Positions 1-6,056 of a DNA stretch of 6,478 nucleotides are shown here, piece by piece. The stretch spans positions 1 through 6,478 of the forward strand of contig JALWRV010000192.1 in NCBI GenBank assembly GCA_027080545.1, in the 5' to 3' direction. A program made the position numbers and the translations under genes. Each line of letters begins with the position of its first letter. Within the stretch, counting starts at the first letter, position 1. The notes under the pieces were generated by a model. The model was given only the letters and a program-made list of their open reading frames with translations, had not been told where the DNA came from and ran no database searches. This DNA comes from Parvularculaceae bacterium (GTDB taxonomy: Bacteria; Pseudomonadota; Alphaproteobacteria; Caulobacterales; Parvularculaceae).

Positions 1-212
1 TCAATGTTGTGGCGCCGGGCTATATCGCCACCGATATGGTCGCGGCGGTGCCGGAAAATGTGTTGCAAAAAATCATTGCGCAAATTCCCGTGGGACGTCT
101 TGGCCAAGCCAGCGAGATTGCCAAGGCAGTTAGCTATCTGGTGTCTGATGAGGCAGGGTTTGTTACCGGATCGGTGCTGAGTGCCAATGGTGGTCAATAT
201 ATGGCCGGTTAA
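1..212 (+). CDS. phbB: Acetoacetyl-CoA reductase (SDR family), C-terminal fragment
   Basis: This is the 3' end of a short-chain dehydrogenase/reductase, 69 residues visible, with the 5' part outside the window (first complete codon at position 3). The visible part opens with NVVAPGYIATDM, the SDR segment after the active-site Tyr/Lys that lines the nicotinamide pocket (PG motif). It continues through IPVGRLGQASEIA and VSYLVSDEAGFVTG to a closing NGGQYMAG. FabG and PhaB/PhbB share this architecture. The GYIATDMV stretch and the NGGQYM-type end resemble acetoacetyl-CoA reductases, which reduce acetoacetyl-CoA to (R)-3-hydroxybutyryl-CoA with NADPH for polyhydroxybutyrate synthesis in the cytoplasm. 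The catalytic Ser-Tyr-Lys and the Rossmann glycine motif are upstream and not visible. A phbA thiolase gene just upstream would support the call. The SDR assignment is firm; phbB rather than fabG is likely but not proven. Confidence 0.8.
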   Translation, partial: NVVAPGYIATDMVAAVPENVLQKIIAQIPVGRLGQASEIAKAVSYLVSDEAGFVTGSVLSANGGQYMAG

Positions 213-284
213 GAGGGTGTTTTTCTTAAAAAAGTGACCAAAACGCCCGTTTTTTGCCGTAAAACCATGTTTGAAAGAGGGGCT

Positions 285-1202
285 ATGAAAATCCTGCGAC
301 CAAAACAGTTTTTACCCCATGCCATGTCCGCTCCCCGGCGGCGGGGGCTGTTGCGTGGGCGGGGGGTTTTGTCCTTGGTCCTGCTGCTTCTGGTCTCTGC
401 TTTTTCAGGTCAGGCCATGGCGCAATTGCCGGAAAATGACCCCTTCGCTACCTTGCTTACCCGTCGCGCCCCCAGTGCTGTGGAGCTTTCTACCGGCGAG
501 CCGCAGCTTTTTGAAACCACCGAGGGGGCCAAGAAATTCGCTTTTCAGGCCAAGGGGAATGCCGCCCTTATTCGCTACCTATGTGATGGCGAGCGCCAAG
601 CCAGTCTCGAATGTGCCCTGCTTGATGGGGTGGGTGGCGAGGAGATTTTTCTACTAACCGCCAAACGCTCGCCGCGCGGGGATGTCACCTATAAAGATGT
701 CACCGGTGCCACCGTGTTGCGGGTCACGGCCAATGGTGGCGCAACCCTCTATCTGCCACAGGCCGATGGCGCACAGGAGGTGCGCAACGTGTTCGCCACC
801 GGTCATGCGGTGTTGCCCGTGGTTGGGGTGCGCCCAGACATGACGGCCCCCCCGGCCGATCGCGCTCTTGTGGAGCAAAGAATGCGGCGGGCAACCGAGC
901 TTCTCTATCAACGCCACGGCCTTTTCGTGCCCTTTGTGGCGCCGGGCCCGTCCAAACAAGATAATGCTGCTCTGGCGGATACGGTCCTGACCACGGCCAA
1001 AGCCATAGATATGATTGCCTCTGATCCGCTTGGGCTAGCGGTCTTGCAAAAACGCCTCGATATGGTGGAAATTCGCCGGGCTGAACTGGCCGATGTGCGT
1101 CTCGAAGGGCGCACTTTATTGATCCTTTACGCACCAGAGCAATCAGTGCGCGGTCGCCCCTCATCCATGCTCATTGCCCGCTTTCTCGAAGCCCATCTAT
1201 AG
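285..1202 (+). CDS. Exported protein of unknown function (possibly DUF4908-like)
   Basis: This 305-residue protein probably carries an N-terminal signal peptide. A basic stretch (PRRRGLLRGRG) is followed by the hydrophobic run VLSLVLLLLVSAFSG and a likely signal peptidase I site after AMA at about residue 46, giving a mature start at QLPEN. The ATG at 285 is chosen because AAAGAGG lies 4 nt upstream. The frame stays open to a GTG at 234 and an ATG at 267, but neither has as good a ribosome site. An ATG at 324 would give a more usual n-region but lacks one. The mature part has a mixed beta-rich first half, with a cysteine pair in YLCDGERQASLECAL, and a helical second half rich in Arg, Glu and Leu (RALVEQRMRRATELLYQRHG). 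No catalytic motif is recognised. The overall pattern recalls the alphaproteobacterial DUF4908 family, but that is from memory and unconfirmed. It is likely periplasmic. It lies 72 nt after phbB, with no evident functional link. Confidence 0.75.
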   Translation: MKILRPKQFLPHAMSAPRRRGLLRGRGVLSLVLLLLVSAFSGQAMAQLPENDPFATLLTRRAPSAVELSTGEPQLFETTEGAKKFAFQAKGNAALIRYLCDGERQASLECALLDGVGGEEIFLLTAKRSPRGDVTYKDVTGATVLRVTANGGATLYLPQADGAQEVRNVFATGHAVLPVVGVRPDMTAPPADRALVEQRMRRATELLYQRHGLFVPFVAPGPSKQDNAALADTVLTTAKAIDMIASDPLGLAVLQKRLDMVEIRRAELADVRLEGRTLLILYAPEQSVRGRPSSMLIARFLEAHL

Positions 1203-1277
1203 GGGCCGGGGCCCGAACGGGTAGGCCTTTTCCTCTTAAAAAAGGGCCACTGGCGGCTTAATTAAGGGGCTATATTG

Positions 1278-1296
1278 GGGCCTAGCGAGGCTTTTT
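1278..1296 (+). terminator. Possible short intrinsic terminator after the exported-protein gene
   Basis: GCCT at 1280-1283 pairs with AGGC at 1288-1291 across a four-base AGCG loop, and five T residues follow directly (1292-1296). Two further G-U pairs could extend the stem. The perfect stem is only 4 bp, so the site would be weak. It lies about 75 nt downstream of the stop at 1202 and 80 nt before the next gene, which is a sensible place for transcription to end. Just after the stop codon, GGCC at 1204-1207 and GGCC followed by TTTT at 1224-1231 offer a second, less convincing candidate. Confidence 0.35.
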
Positions 1297-1297
1297 A

Positions 1298-1312
1298 GGG
1301 GAAAATTACCCC
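1298..1312. repeat. Inverted repeat GGGG-N7-CCCC
   Basis: GGGG at 1298-1301 and CCCC at 1309-1312 flank the AT-only core AAAATTA. The element lies about 63 nt upstream of the ATG at 1376, in an otherwise gene-free spacer (1203-1375). The position and symmetry would suit a small operator or the start of a 5' leader hairpin for the next gene. No clear -35/-10 pair was recognised beside it, so the role is conjecture. Confidence 0.3.
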
Positions 1313-1375
1313 CATGTCGCGGTTCGGCCTTATTCCTGTCTTTCGTGGGCCGTATTCGACATCTATTAACCTGTT

Positions 1376-1870
1376 ATGCGCTATTTATTACCCATGCGAA
1401 TTTCTTTGACCATATTGGCGGTGGCGTCCTTGGTGGCGAGTGCGCACGCTGGGGCCTGGGGTCGAGGTGATGATCGCTTTTGGGTTCAACCTCAGCCGCC
1501 AGTGTTCGCGCAAGAATCTTTGCGTGATATGCGCGCGCAACAACATGATGAGGCGGATTTGCGCCGCGAGGCCGCCTTTACCTCATCCGTGTGCGAAACC
1601 CGCATTTCTGCCAGCATCAATTGGGGGCGTAGCCAAAATTGGTCTCCAGCACGCGGCTCTTTGGTTGATGCGTGTGATGATGCGCTTTCCGCGCTAGAAG
1701 CGGTTTGTCGGGGCGGATTAAAAGCGCAAGTACAAGCAAAGATCAAAAACTTCCAATGTTTCGGTGATGGCTCTGGTCCTTCTCTTTCCGGGGGCACGTT
1801 GCGCTATGGGGCCGGAGGGGGCAATGGCTATGATCGCACCCGCGCCTATCTGGAACGGGTTTTGCGCTAA
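1376..1870 (+). CDS. Small secreted four-cysteine protein, function unknown
   Basis: This 164-residue protein has a clear signal peptide: MRYLLPMRI, then the hydrophobic LTILAVASLVASAHA, with likely signal peptidase cleavage after AHA (residue 25) to leave GAWGRGDD. The mature protein of about 139 residues has four cysteines at 73, 100, 111 and 128. They could form two disulfides in the periplasm. Visible segments are a Pro/Gln-rich stretch (WVQPQPPVFAQ), a charged helix (SLRDMRAQQHDEADLRRE), a cysteine-containing helical core and a Gly-rich tail (GGTLRYGAGGGNG) before RTRAYLERVLR. No family or catalytic motif is recognised. The start could equally be the ATG at 1394, which shortens the signal peptide to a more usual length; neither ATG has a good Shine-Dalgarno sequence. 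Its stop is 8 nt from the stop of convergent gloB. Confidence 0.75.
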   Translation: MRYLLPMRISLTILAVASLVASAHAGAWGRGDDRFWVQPQPPVFAQESLRDMRAQQHDEADLRREAAFTSSVCETRISASINWGRSQNWSPARGSLVDACDDALSALEAVCRGGLKAQVQAKIKNFQCFGDGSGPSLSGGTLRYGAGGGNGYDRTRAYLERVLR

Positions 1871-1878
1871 ACCTTCAA

Positions 1879-2670
1879 TCAAAAACGATCTTTAGACTGA
1901 CGAATATGGGCGAACACGGTTTCCGCCGATTGCCCTTTCATGGAGAGCGTTTTTTGTAAAATCCCGTCATCGGCGCGCAAAAACGGGTTGGCCGCTTTTT
2001 CTATAGCAAGTTTGGTGGGGATGGTCGGCAAATCATCCGCCCGCAACGCTTCAATATCGGCCATGCGCTTTTGCAAGGTCCTATTGTCCGGATCAATCGA
2101 CAGGGCAAAACGCCCATTGCCCAAACTATATTCATGGGCACAGTAAATCTCGGTTTCGTCCGGCAGTGCCCGCAAACGCAATAGGGAGTGCCACATTTGT
2201 TCATGGGTGCCCTCAAACACCCGCCCGCATCCGAGCGAGAACAGGCTATCGCCGACAAAGGCGGCGGCACAATCCGCAAAATAATAGACACAATGGCCCA
2301 GCGTATGGCCGGGGGTTTCTATCACAACGGCGCTGATCGCGCCCAGGGCAATCTGGTCGGCCTCTTGGACCGGGCGATCAAGACCGGGCAGTTTTTCTCC
2401 TTCTGCTGCCGGGCCGATAATGGTGCAGCCCCATTTGTCTTTTAAGGCGAGATTGCCCCCTGTGTGGTCCATATGCCAATGGGTGTTGAGGATAAGGGTC
2501 AAATCCCAACCTTGGGCTTCCAGTACCTGATTAATGGCATCGGCATCAGGGGTGTCGATGGCTGCGGTGGTGCCATTTTCCCGGTCATGGATGAGCCACC
2601 CATAATTATCGCTGAGGCAAGGAATTTGTGCGATGATAGCATGTGGCTTTTCGATCAGGCGGGGGGCCAT
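1879..2670 (-). CDS. gloB: Hydroxyacylglutathione hydrolase (glyoxalase II)
   Basis: This 263-residue protein of the metallo-beta-lactamase fold hydrolyses S-D-lactoylglutathione to D-lactate and glutathione, the second step of cytoplasmic methylglyoxal detoxification. The binuclear metal site is visible: T-H64-W-H66-M-D68-H69-TGGN, then H122 in ETPGHTLGH, bridging D141 in FVGDSLFSLGCGR, and H179 in CAHEYSLGNGRFA. The last part (residues about 180-263) matches the glyoxalase II C-terminal domain, including IPTKLAIEKAANPFLR, which resembles the substrate-binding segment of the family. Length is normal for bacterial GloB (about 250-260). The ATG at 2670 is chosen because AAAGGA sits about 8 nt upstream and the N-terminus then matches the family. 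The frame remains open to 2814, but those 48 extra residues lie across the divergent control region and are not family-like. All catalytic residues appear intact. Confidence 0.95.
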   Translation of the reverse strand: MAPRLIEKPHAIIAQIPCLSDNYGWLIHDRENGTTAAIDTPDADAINQVLEAQGWDLTLILNTHWHMDHTGGNLALKDKWGCTIIGPAAEGEKLPGLDRPVQEADQIALGAISAVVIETPGHTLGHCVYYFADCAAAFVGDSLFSLGCGRVFEGTHEQMWHSLLRLRALPDETEIYCAHEYSLGNGRFALSIDPDNRTLQKRMADIEALRADDLPTIPTKLAIEKAANPFLRADDGILQKTLSMKGQSAETVFAHIRQSKDRF

Positions 2671-2749
2671 AGGCGTTCCTTTCAGGGTTAACGTCTCCTT
2701 AACATGGTTGGCGGGTAAAATGCAGCCCACTGACATAAAACAGCCCATT

Positions 2750-2784
2750 GCCACAAAGGTTGAGCCACAAAGGTTGAGCCACAA
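2750..2784. repeat. 14-bp direct tandem repeat, 2.5 copies, in the divergent control region
   Basis: GCCACAAAGGTTGA occurs at 2750-2763 and 2764-2777, perfectly repeated, with a third partial copy GCCACAA at 2778-2784. The array lies between gloB (start 2670, minus strand) and the methyltransferase gene (start 2813, plus strand), about 80 nt upstream of gloB and 28 nt upstream of the methyltransferase ATG. It could be a set of regulator sites or simple replication slippage. I did not identify confident -35/-10 elements on either strand in this 142-nt spacer. Confidence 0.85.
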
Positions 2785-2812
2785 GTAAAGCCAAAAGGAA
2801 ACAGACGCGCCC

Positions 2813-3553
2813 ATGCGGACCGATATTCTGGATCATATGCGTTTTTACCAATCGCCTCTGGGCCTGCGGGTAAACACGCTTTTGTCCGAGCGGATAAAGG
2901 CCGCATGGCCCAGCGTGCGTCATTGCCGCACGGGGATATTCGGTTATGGCTGGCCCTATATTGATTGTTTGCGCGATGCAGAGCGGGTTATTCTATTGGC
3001 CCCCGAAGGCATGGGTGCGGTTGCGGCCTCACCACAGGTCAGCGGTCATGTGGGGGCGGTGTTAACCGACGATCTATTATGGCCCTTGCCAGATGCCTCG
3101 CTGGACCGCTTGATTGTGGTCCATGGCTTGGAAGAAGCCGCCAGCCCGCGCCAGCTCTTGCGTGAGATCTGGCGGGTGTTGGCCGATGATGGCAGCTTGT
3201 TGTTGATCACCGCCAATCGGCGCTCCCTATGGTCGATGATGGAAAAAACCCCCTTCGCGGCCGGGCGTCCTTGGGGGCGTGGCCAGCTCGACCGTTTTTT
3301 GCGCGCCTCTCTATTCGTGCCAACCCGCTGGAGCCGCGCTCTGTTCATGCCGCCAACCAATGCCGGCTTTGTGGTGCGCACCGCCCGCACATGGGAGCGC
3401 ACTGGGTCGATGCTGTGGCCGCCCTTGTCCGGGGTGATTATGGTCGAGGCCCGCAAAGAAATGGCGGTGCCCATCAGCGGCAGTAAAGTCGAAAAACTCA
3501 GCGCACGGATTTTGCGCCCGGGCACGGCGCTACCTTTTCAATCACAACGGTGA
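2813..3553 (+). CDS. Class I SAM-dependent methyltransferase, substrate unknown
   Basis: This 246-residue soluble protein has the pattern of Methyltransf_11-type enzymes. Motif I is a degenerate glycine loop, GIFGYGWPY (residues 41-49). The strand VILLAPEGMG (59-68) follows. The acidic motif LPDASLDRLIVVHGLEEA spans 92-109, and the post-motif helix and strand REIWRVLADDGSLLLITANRRSLW spans roughly 117-140. TPFAAGRPWGRGQL (146-159) is a stretch I associate with alphaproteobacterial proteins often found beside gloB. The fold predicts transfer of a methyl group from S-adenosylmethionine; no acceptor can be read from the sequence. The ATG at 2813 has AGGAA 12 nt upstream, a long spacing. An in-frame ATG at 2837 is an alternative start, but the longer N-terminus looks family-like. 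The gene is divergent from gloB and may share its control region. Confidence 0.85.
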   Translation: MRTDILDHMRFYQSPLGLRVNTLLSERIKAAWPSVRHCRTGIFGYGWPYIDCLRDAERVILLAPEGMGAVAASPQVSGHVGAVLTDDLLWPLPDASLDRLIVVHGLEEAASPRQLLREIWRVLADDGSLLLITANRRSLWSMMEKTPFAAGRPWGRGQLDRFLRASLFVPTRWSRALFMPPTNAGFVVRTARTWERTGSMLWPPLSGVIMVEARKEMAVPISGSKVEKLSARILRPGTALPFQSQR

Positions 3554-3635
3554 TAAATGTCTATGAGAGGGCGGATAGGGACCCCGTTTCTCTATGCGAC
3601 CCCGCAAACAAAGCGCCCGTCACGGGATCAATGAT

Positions 3636-4157
3636 ATGACCATATTTTTCACTCTTTTGCTCAATCTCTCAACAATGGCTTTCAACCATACCGGCGACGA
3701 AGTTCCCGTCGCCAGCCATATCGCACGAGAGGAACAATATGCTGATGGGAATTGTCGCGTAAAATTGGATATTTTTCAGGTACAAAAAAAGTTGATCGTT
3801 GATGAAATTGGCTGCACGTTTTTCTCTCTATCCGATGTGCAGACAGTAATTTTCAGTCAACATCTGGCTAAGTTCAAATCGGTGCGATCATTGAATATTG
3901 ATCTTACTAGAGCCGAAGGGCAGGTCGAGATTTTTGCGGTGACCATTGAAGGCAAAGTCGAAAGACTAGACGGGCCTAATGATAGCAATAGAATAACCGA
4001 ATTGTGGGCAGGGTTTCGCTCTGACGGCGTCACATTGATCCTTTGGAAGGATATTTCTCCAGTGCCGAGTAATTTCACCGGTACGGATTATGACAAGTAT
4101 GGTAAAGTAACAGGCGTCTGGCGGCGAAAAGAGTTGGGCGCCGTATCAGATAATTAA
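3636..4157 (+). CDS. Small exported protein, function unknown; paralogue of 4328-4837
   Basis: This is a predicted 173-residue protein. The ATG at 3636 is preferred over the one at 3594. It has GGGA 8 nt upstream and places a hydrophobic stretch (MTIFFTLLLNLSTMA) at the very N-terminus, as a signal peptide or anchor. Starting at 3594 would add a basic, Arg-rich leader with no evident ribosome site. The rest alternates short beta-like segments: DGNC40RVKLDIF, KKLIVDEIGC60TFF, SLNIDLTRAEGQVEIFAVTIEG and GVTLILWKDI. Cys40 and Cys60 may form a disulfide outside the cytoplasm. No known family is recognised. The core aligns without gaps to the lipoprotein at 4328-4837. GC is lower than in neighbouring genes (about 43% over 3841-3960, by hand count). 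Confidence 0.7.
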   Translation: MTIFFTLLLNLSTMAFNHTGDEVPVASHIAREEQYADGNCRVKLDIFQVQKKLIVDEIGCTFFSLSDVQTVIFSQHLAKFKSVRSLNIDLTRAEGQVEIFAVTIEGKVERLDGPNDSNRITELWAGFRSDGVTLILWKDISPVPSNFTGTDYDKYGKVTGVWRRKELGAVSDN

Positions 4158-4163
4158 TCGCGC

Positions 4164-4188
4164 ACCATAGCCATTGATTGGCTAGGGT
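4164..4188 (+). terminator. Hairpin after the small exported protein gene, possible terminator
   Basis: TAGCCA at 4168-4173 pairs perfectly with TGGCTA at 4179-4184 over the loop TTGAT. After one A-G mismatch, ACC (4164-4166) pairs with GGT (4186-4188), making a nine-pair stem. It starts 6 nt after the stop codon at 4157, as intrinsic terminators often do. The T tract is poor: only TTTT at about 4197-4200, roughly 9 nt past the stem. It may instead be a 3'-end stabilising hairpin. Confidence 0.4.
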
Positions 4189-4287
4189 CTGATCACTTTT
4201 GGCATTCTGCTCAGTGTTGCGCCCCTCCTTAGCCATGCCTGCGGGGAGCGCTGGGGCTCAAGCCTTGTTGTGCGGGGCTTACCCAAA
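4189..4287 (+). pseudogene. Possible remnant of a small exported-protein gene
   Basis: The gap between the two paralogous genes (4158-4327) has no intact gene. One frame from 4189 reads LITFGILLSVAPLLSHACG, then ERWGSSLVVRGLPK and a TAG at 4285-4287. This looks like a signal peptide with a cleavage site near SHA or a lipobox-like end. It has no ATG, GTG or TTG start before the hydrophobic part and has a stop in frame just upstream (TAG at 4183-4185, inside the hairpin). It could be the decayed beginning of another exported-protein gene, or chance. No frameshifted continuation was traced. Confidence 0.2.
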
Positions 4288-4327
4288 TAGATTGTCATAA
4301 TGGCCCTTATATTCTAGCCTTGGCCCC

Positions 4328-4837
4328 ATGAGTATAACCAAATCCCTCTTGTTTCTTTCGCTGCTTACCGTGATTTCTGGCTGCGCCCATCAAGATTTGG
4401 CGGACTTCCCTAAACGATATCATCGAGACCTGCCCGATGTGTCACTTGTTACTTCTGATGCCTCGTTTGATGAGGGCAAATGTGAGATTGTCATCCATAA
4501 TGATTATCGAAAGCAAACAGCAAGCCTTCATAATATGGATTGCAAGTTTTTTCCATTTACCAAACAACAGCGTTTACATCTTGAAAAAGCAATATCACAA
4601 TTTACGGTTATTTATGGCGTTGAAATACATTTTTCCAGCGGCGATGGTACGGCCACTTTTTTTGCTGTTGATGTGAAGTCTGCCAAAGATAACCGGCATG
4701 ATTGGTATGGGGTGCAATTTGATCTATGGGGCAGGGTGCCTGAAAGCAGTAACATCACCAAGCGTGAGATTGCTTTGATAAGCGATGGCAGCATTTATGA
4801 CACTGCTTATCCATTTCAACGTGAAACTAAAAGATAA
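4328..4837 (+). CDS. Small lipoprotein, function unknown; paralogue of 3636-4157
   Basis: This predicted 169-residue protein has a type II signal peptide: MSITK, hydrophobic SLLFLSLLTV, then lipobox ISG-C19 followed by AHQ. The cysteine would be lipidated, and the Ala at +2 (not Asp) suggests sorting to the outer membrane. The mature part has DEGKC52EIVIHNDYRKQ, ASLHNMDC72KFF, YGVEIHFSSGDGTATFFAVDV and WYGVQFDLWGR, a mix of short strands and helices without a recognisable enzymatic motif. The core matches the upstream neighbour in spacing: two cysteines 19 residues apart, then FAV 39 residues after the second. No good Shine-Dalgarno sequence precedes the ATG, and no nearby alternative start fits the signal peptide better. 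The gene is clearly AT-rich: 4501-4620 is about 33% GC by hand count, against about 68% in 5041-5100 within hisC. Confidence 0.75.
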   Translation: MSITKSLLFLSLLTVISGCAHQDLADFPKRYHRDLPDVSLVTSDASFDEGKCEIVIHNDYRKQTASLHNMDCKFFPFTKQQRLHLEKAISQFTVIYGVEIHFSSGDGTATFFAVDVKSAKDNRHDWYGVQFDLWGRVPESSNITKREIALISDGSIYDTAYPFQRETKR

Positions 4838-4940
4838 TATGTTACCTTCATACCCTCACGGCAATCTTGAGGCTTGAAAACCCGCCCGCGCAGGGGCAAA
4901 ACGGCTCTCACCTGTATTTTTCCTGATGAAAGCCCGCCCT

Positions 4941-6056
4941 ATGACCGCCCCAACACCGCGTCCCGGTATTCTCGATATTGTTGCCTATAGTCCCGGCAAA
5001 GCGCCCACAAGCGCTGGCCCCGTCTATAAGCTCTCGTCCAACGAGAGCGCTTTGGGACCAAGCCCCATGGCCATGGCGGCCTATCGGGCGGCTGCCGAGA
5101 AATTGCATATCTATCCGGATGCGGGGGCGGGTGATTTTCGTGAAGCGGTCGGGGCGCATTTTGCCCTTGCCCCTGAACATATTATCGCGGGCAATGGCTC
5201 TGATGAAATATTATCCCTGCTGGCGCGAGCCTATCTCGGCCCTGAGGATAGCCTGCTCATGTCCCGTCATGGCTTTGCCATCTATCCCATCCTCGCCAAG
5301 GCCAATGGGGCGAAGATTATTTATGCGGACGAACAAGATCTGACCACCCATGTGGACGCGCTGTTGGCGGCGGTACAGCCCAATACCAAAATGCTGATGC
5401 TGGCCAATCCCAATAACCCCACGGGCACCCTCATTTCAGGCTCTGACATGCGCCGCCTGCGAGCAAGTCTGCGCGACGATATTCTTCTCGTCATTGACGC
5501 AGCCTATGCGGAATATGTGGAAGATGAGGCTTATGAAGATGGCCGCGCCATGGTGTCAGAGGCCATTGAAAGCGGTGCGGATAATGTGTTCACCACCCGC
5601 ACCTTTTCCAAGCTTTATGGCTTGGGGGGCTTGCGAATTGGTTGGGGCTATGGGCCAAGCTCAATCTTGCAGGTGCTAAACCGTATTCGCGGTCCGTTTA
5701 ATGTCTCCAGCCCCGCTCAGGCAGCGGGCATCGCGGCGCTGGCCGATAAGGATTTTGTCGCGCGCCATCTCGCCCATAATAAAACCGAGCGCACAAAACT
5801 GGCGGCCGCATTGCAAGCGTTGGATGTGCCCTTCATCCCCAGCCATACAAATTTTTTGCTGGTGGGTCAGCCAGACAGCGCGTTGGAAGCGCGGATGAAG
5901 CGCTCCGATGCGTTGAACCATCACCTCACCCAAACCGGCACCATGGTGCGCACCGTTAAAGAATATTTCCTGCCGGATTTTTTGCGCATGTCCATCGGCT
6001 CAACCGAGGCTAATGATGCCCTGATCGCCGCCATTCAGAAATTTTATCGCCCATGA
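4941..6056 (+). CDS. hisC: Histidinol-phosphate aminotransferase (likely also aromatic aminotransferase)
   Basis: This fold-type I PLP enzyme of 371 residues interconverts imidazole-acetol phosphate plus glutamate with histidinol phosphate plus 2-oxoglutarate in histidine biosynthesis. Visible landmarks, numbered from the ATG at 4941: KLSSNESALGPSP near 30-42; GNGSDEIL at 84-91 (phosphate-binding loop); NPNNPTG at 156-162; D186 and Y189 in DAAYAEY (cofactor pyridine N and O3'); TFSKLYGLGGLRIGW with K224 as the Schiff-base lysine; and LRMSIGS with R349 binding the substrate carboxylate. Length is normal. The ATG at 4941 gives an N-terminus (MTAPTPRPGILDI) like alphaproteobacterial homologues, with a weak GAAAG 8 nt upstream. 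The in-frame ATG at 4926 is the alternative and has no ribosome site. The stop overlaps the tyrC start. In Zymomonas a HisC-type enzyme beside tyrC is known to accept aromatic keto acids, so a dual role is plausible here. Confidence 0.94.
   Translation: MTAPTPRPGILDIVAYSPGKAPTSAGPVYKLSSNESALGPSPMAMAAYRAAAEKLHIYPDAGAGDFREAVGAHFALAPEHIIAGNGSDEILSLLARAYLGPEDSLLMSRHGFAIYPILAKANGAKIIYADEQDLTTHVDALLAAVQPNTKMLMLANPNNPTGTLISGSDMRRLRASLRDDILLVIDAAYAEYVEDEAYEDGRAMVSEAIESGADNVFTTRTFSKLYGLGGLRIGWGYGPSSILQVLNRIRGPFNVSSPAQAAGIAALADKDFVARHLAHNKTERTKLAAALQALDVPFIPSHTNFLLVGQPDSALEARMKRSDALNHHLTQTGTMVRTVKEYFLPDFLRMSIGSTEANDALIAAIQKFYRP

Noticed and set aside
239..254. AAAACG/CGTTTT hairpin with a T run after phbB, as a terminator
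   Set aside because: The stem is mostly A-T and would need a two-base loop or fewer pairs; too weak to call.
234..284. GTG start at 234 for the exported protein
   Set aside because: It would add 17 residues before the signal peptide with no good ribosome site; the ATG at 285 follows AAAGAGG.
654..1164. Long minus-strand open frames opposite the exported-protein gene
   Set aside because: They are shadows of the GC-rich plus-strand gene: low-complexity translations without ribosome sites or domain features.
225..1244. The 10-mer CTTAAAAAAG occurs in both spacers, at 225-234 and 1235-1244
   Set aside because: It is a low-complexity A-run with no conserved flanks beyond a few bases; chance is sufficient.
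2671..2814. N-terminal extension of gloB by 48 residues, open in frame
   Set aside because: It spans the divergent control region and the tandem repeat, begins opposite the methyltransferase start, and is not GloB-like. The ATG at 2670 has a good AAAGGA ribosome site.
3557..3634. 25-codon open frame ahead of the 3636 start, as a possible leader peptide
   Set aside because: It has no Shine-Dalgarno sequence and no run of regulatory codons. Ending near the next start is not enough evidence.
4293..4313. TTGTCA and TATATT as a promoter for the lipoprotein gene
   Set aside because: The spacing is about 9 nt, far short of the usual 16-18, and no better partner was found.
4854..4873. CCTCA/TGAGG inverted repeat between the lipoprotein gene and hisC
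   Set aside because: Only five pairs with a nine-base loop and no T tract. The spacer 4838-4940 otherwise shows no clear promoter or attenuator; no His-codon leader was seen.
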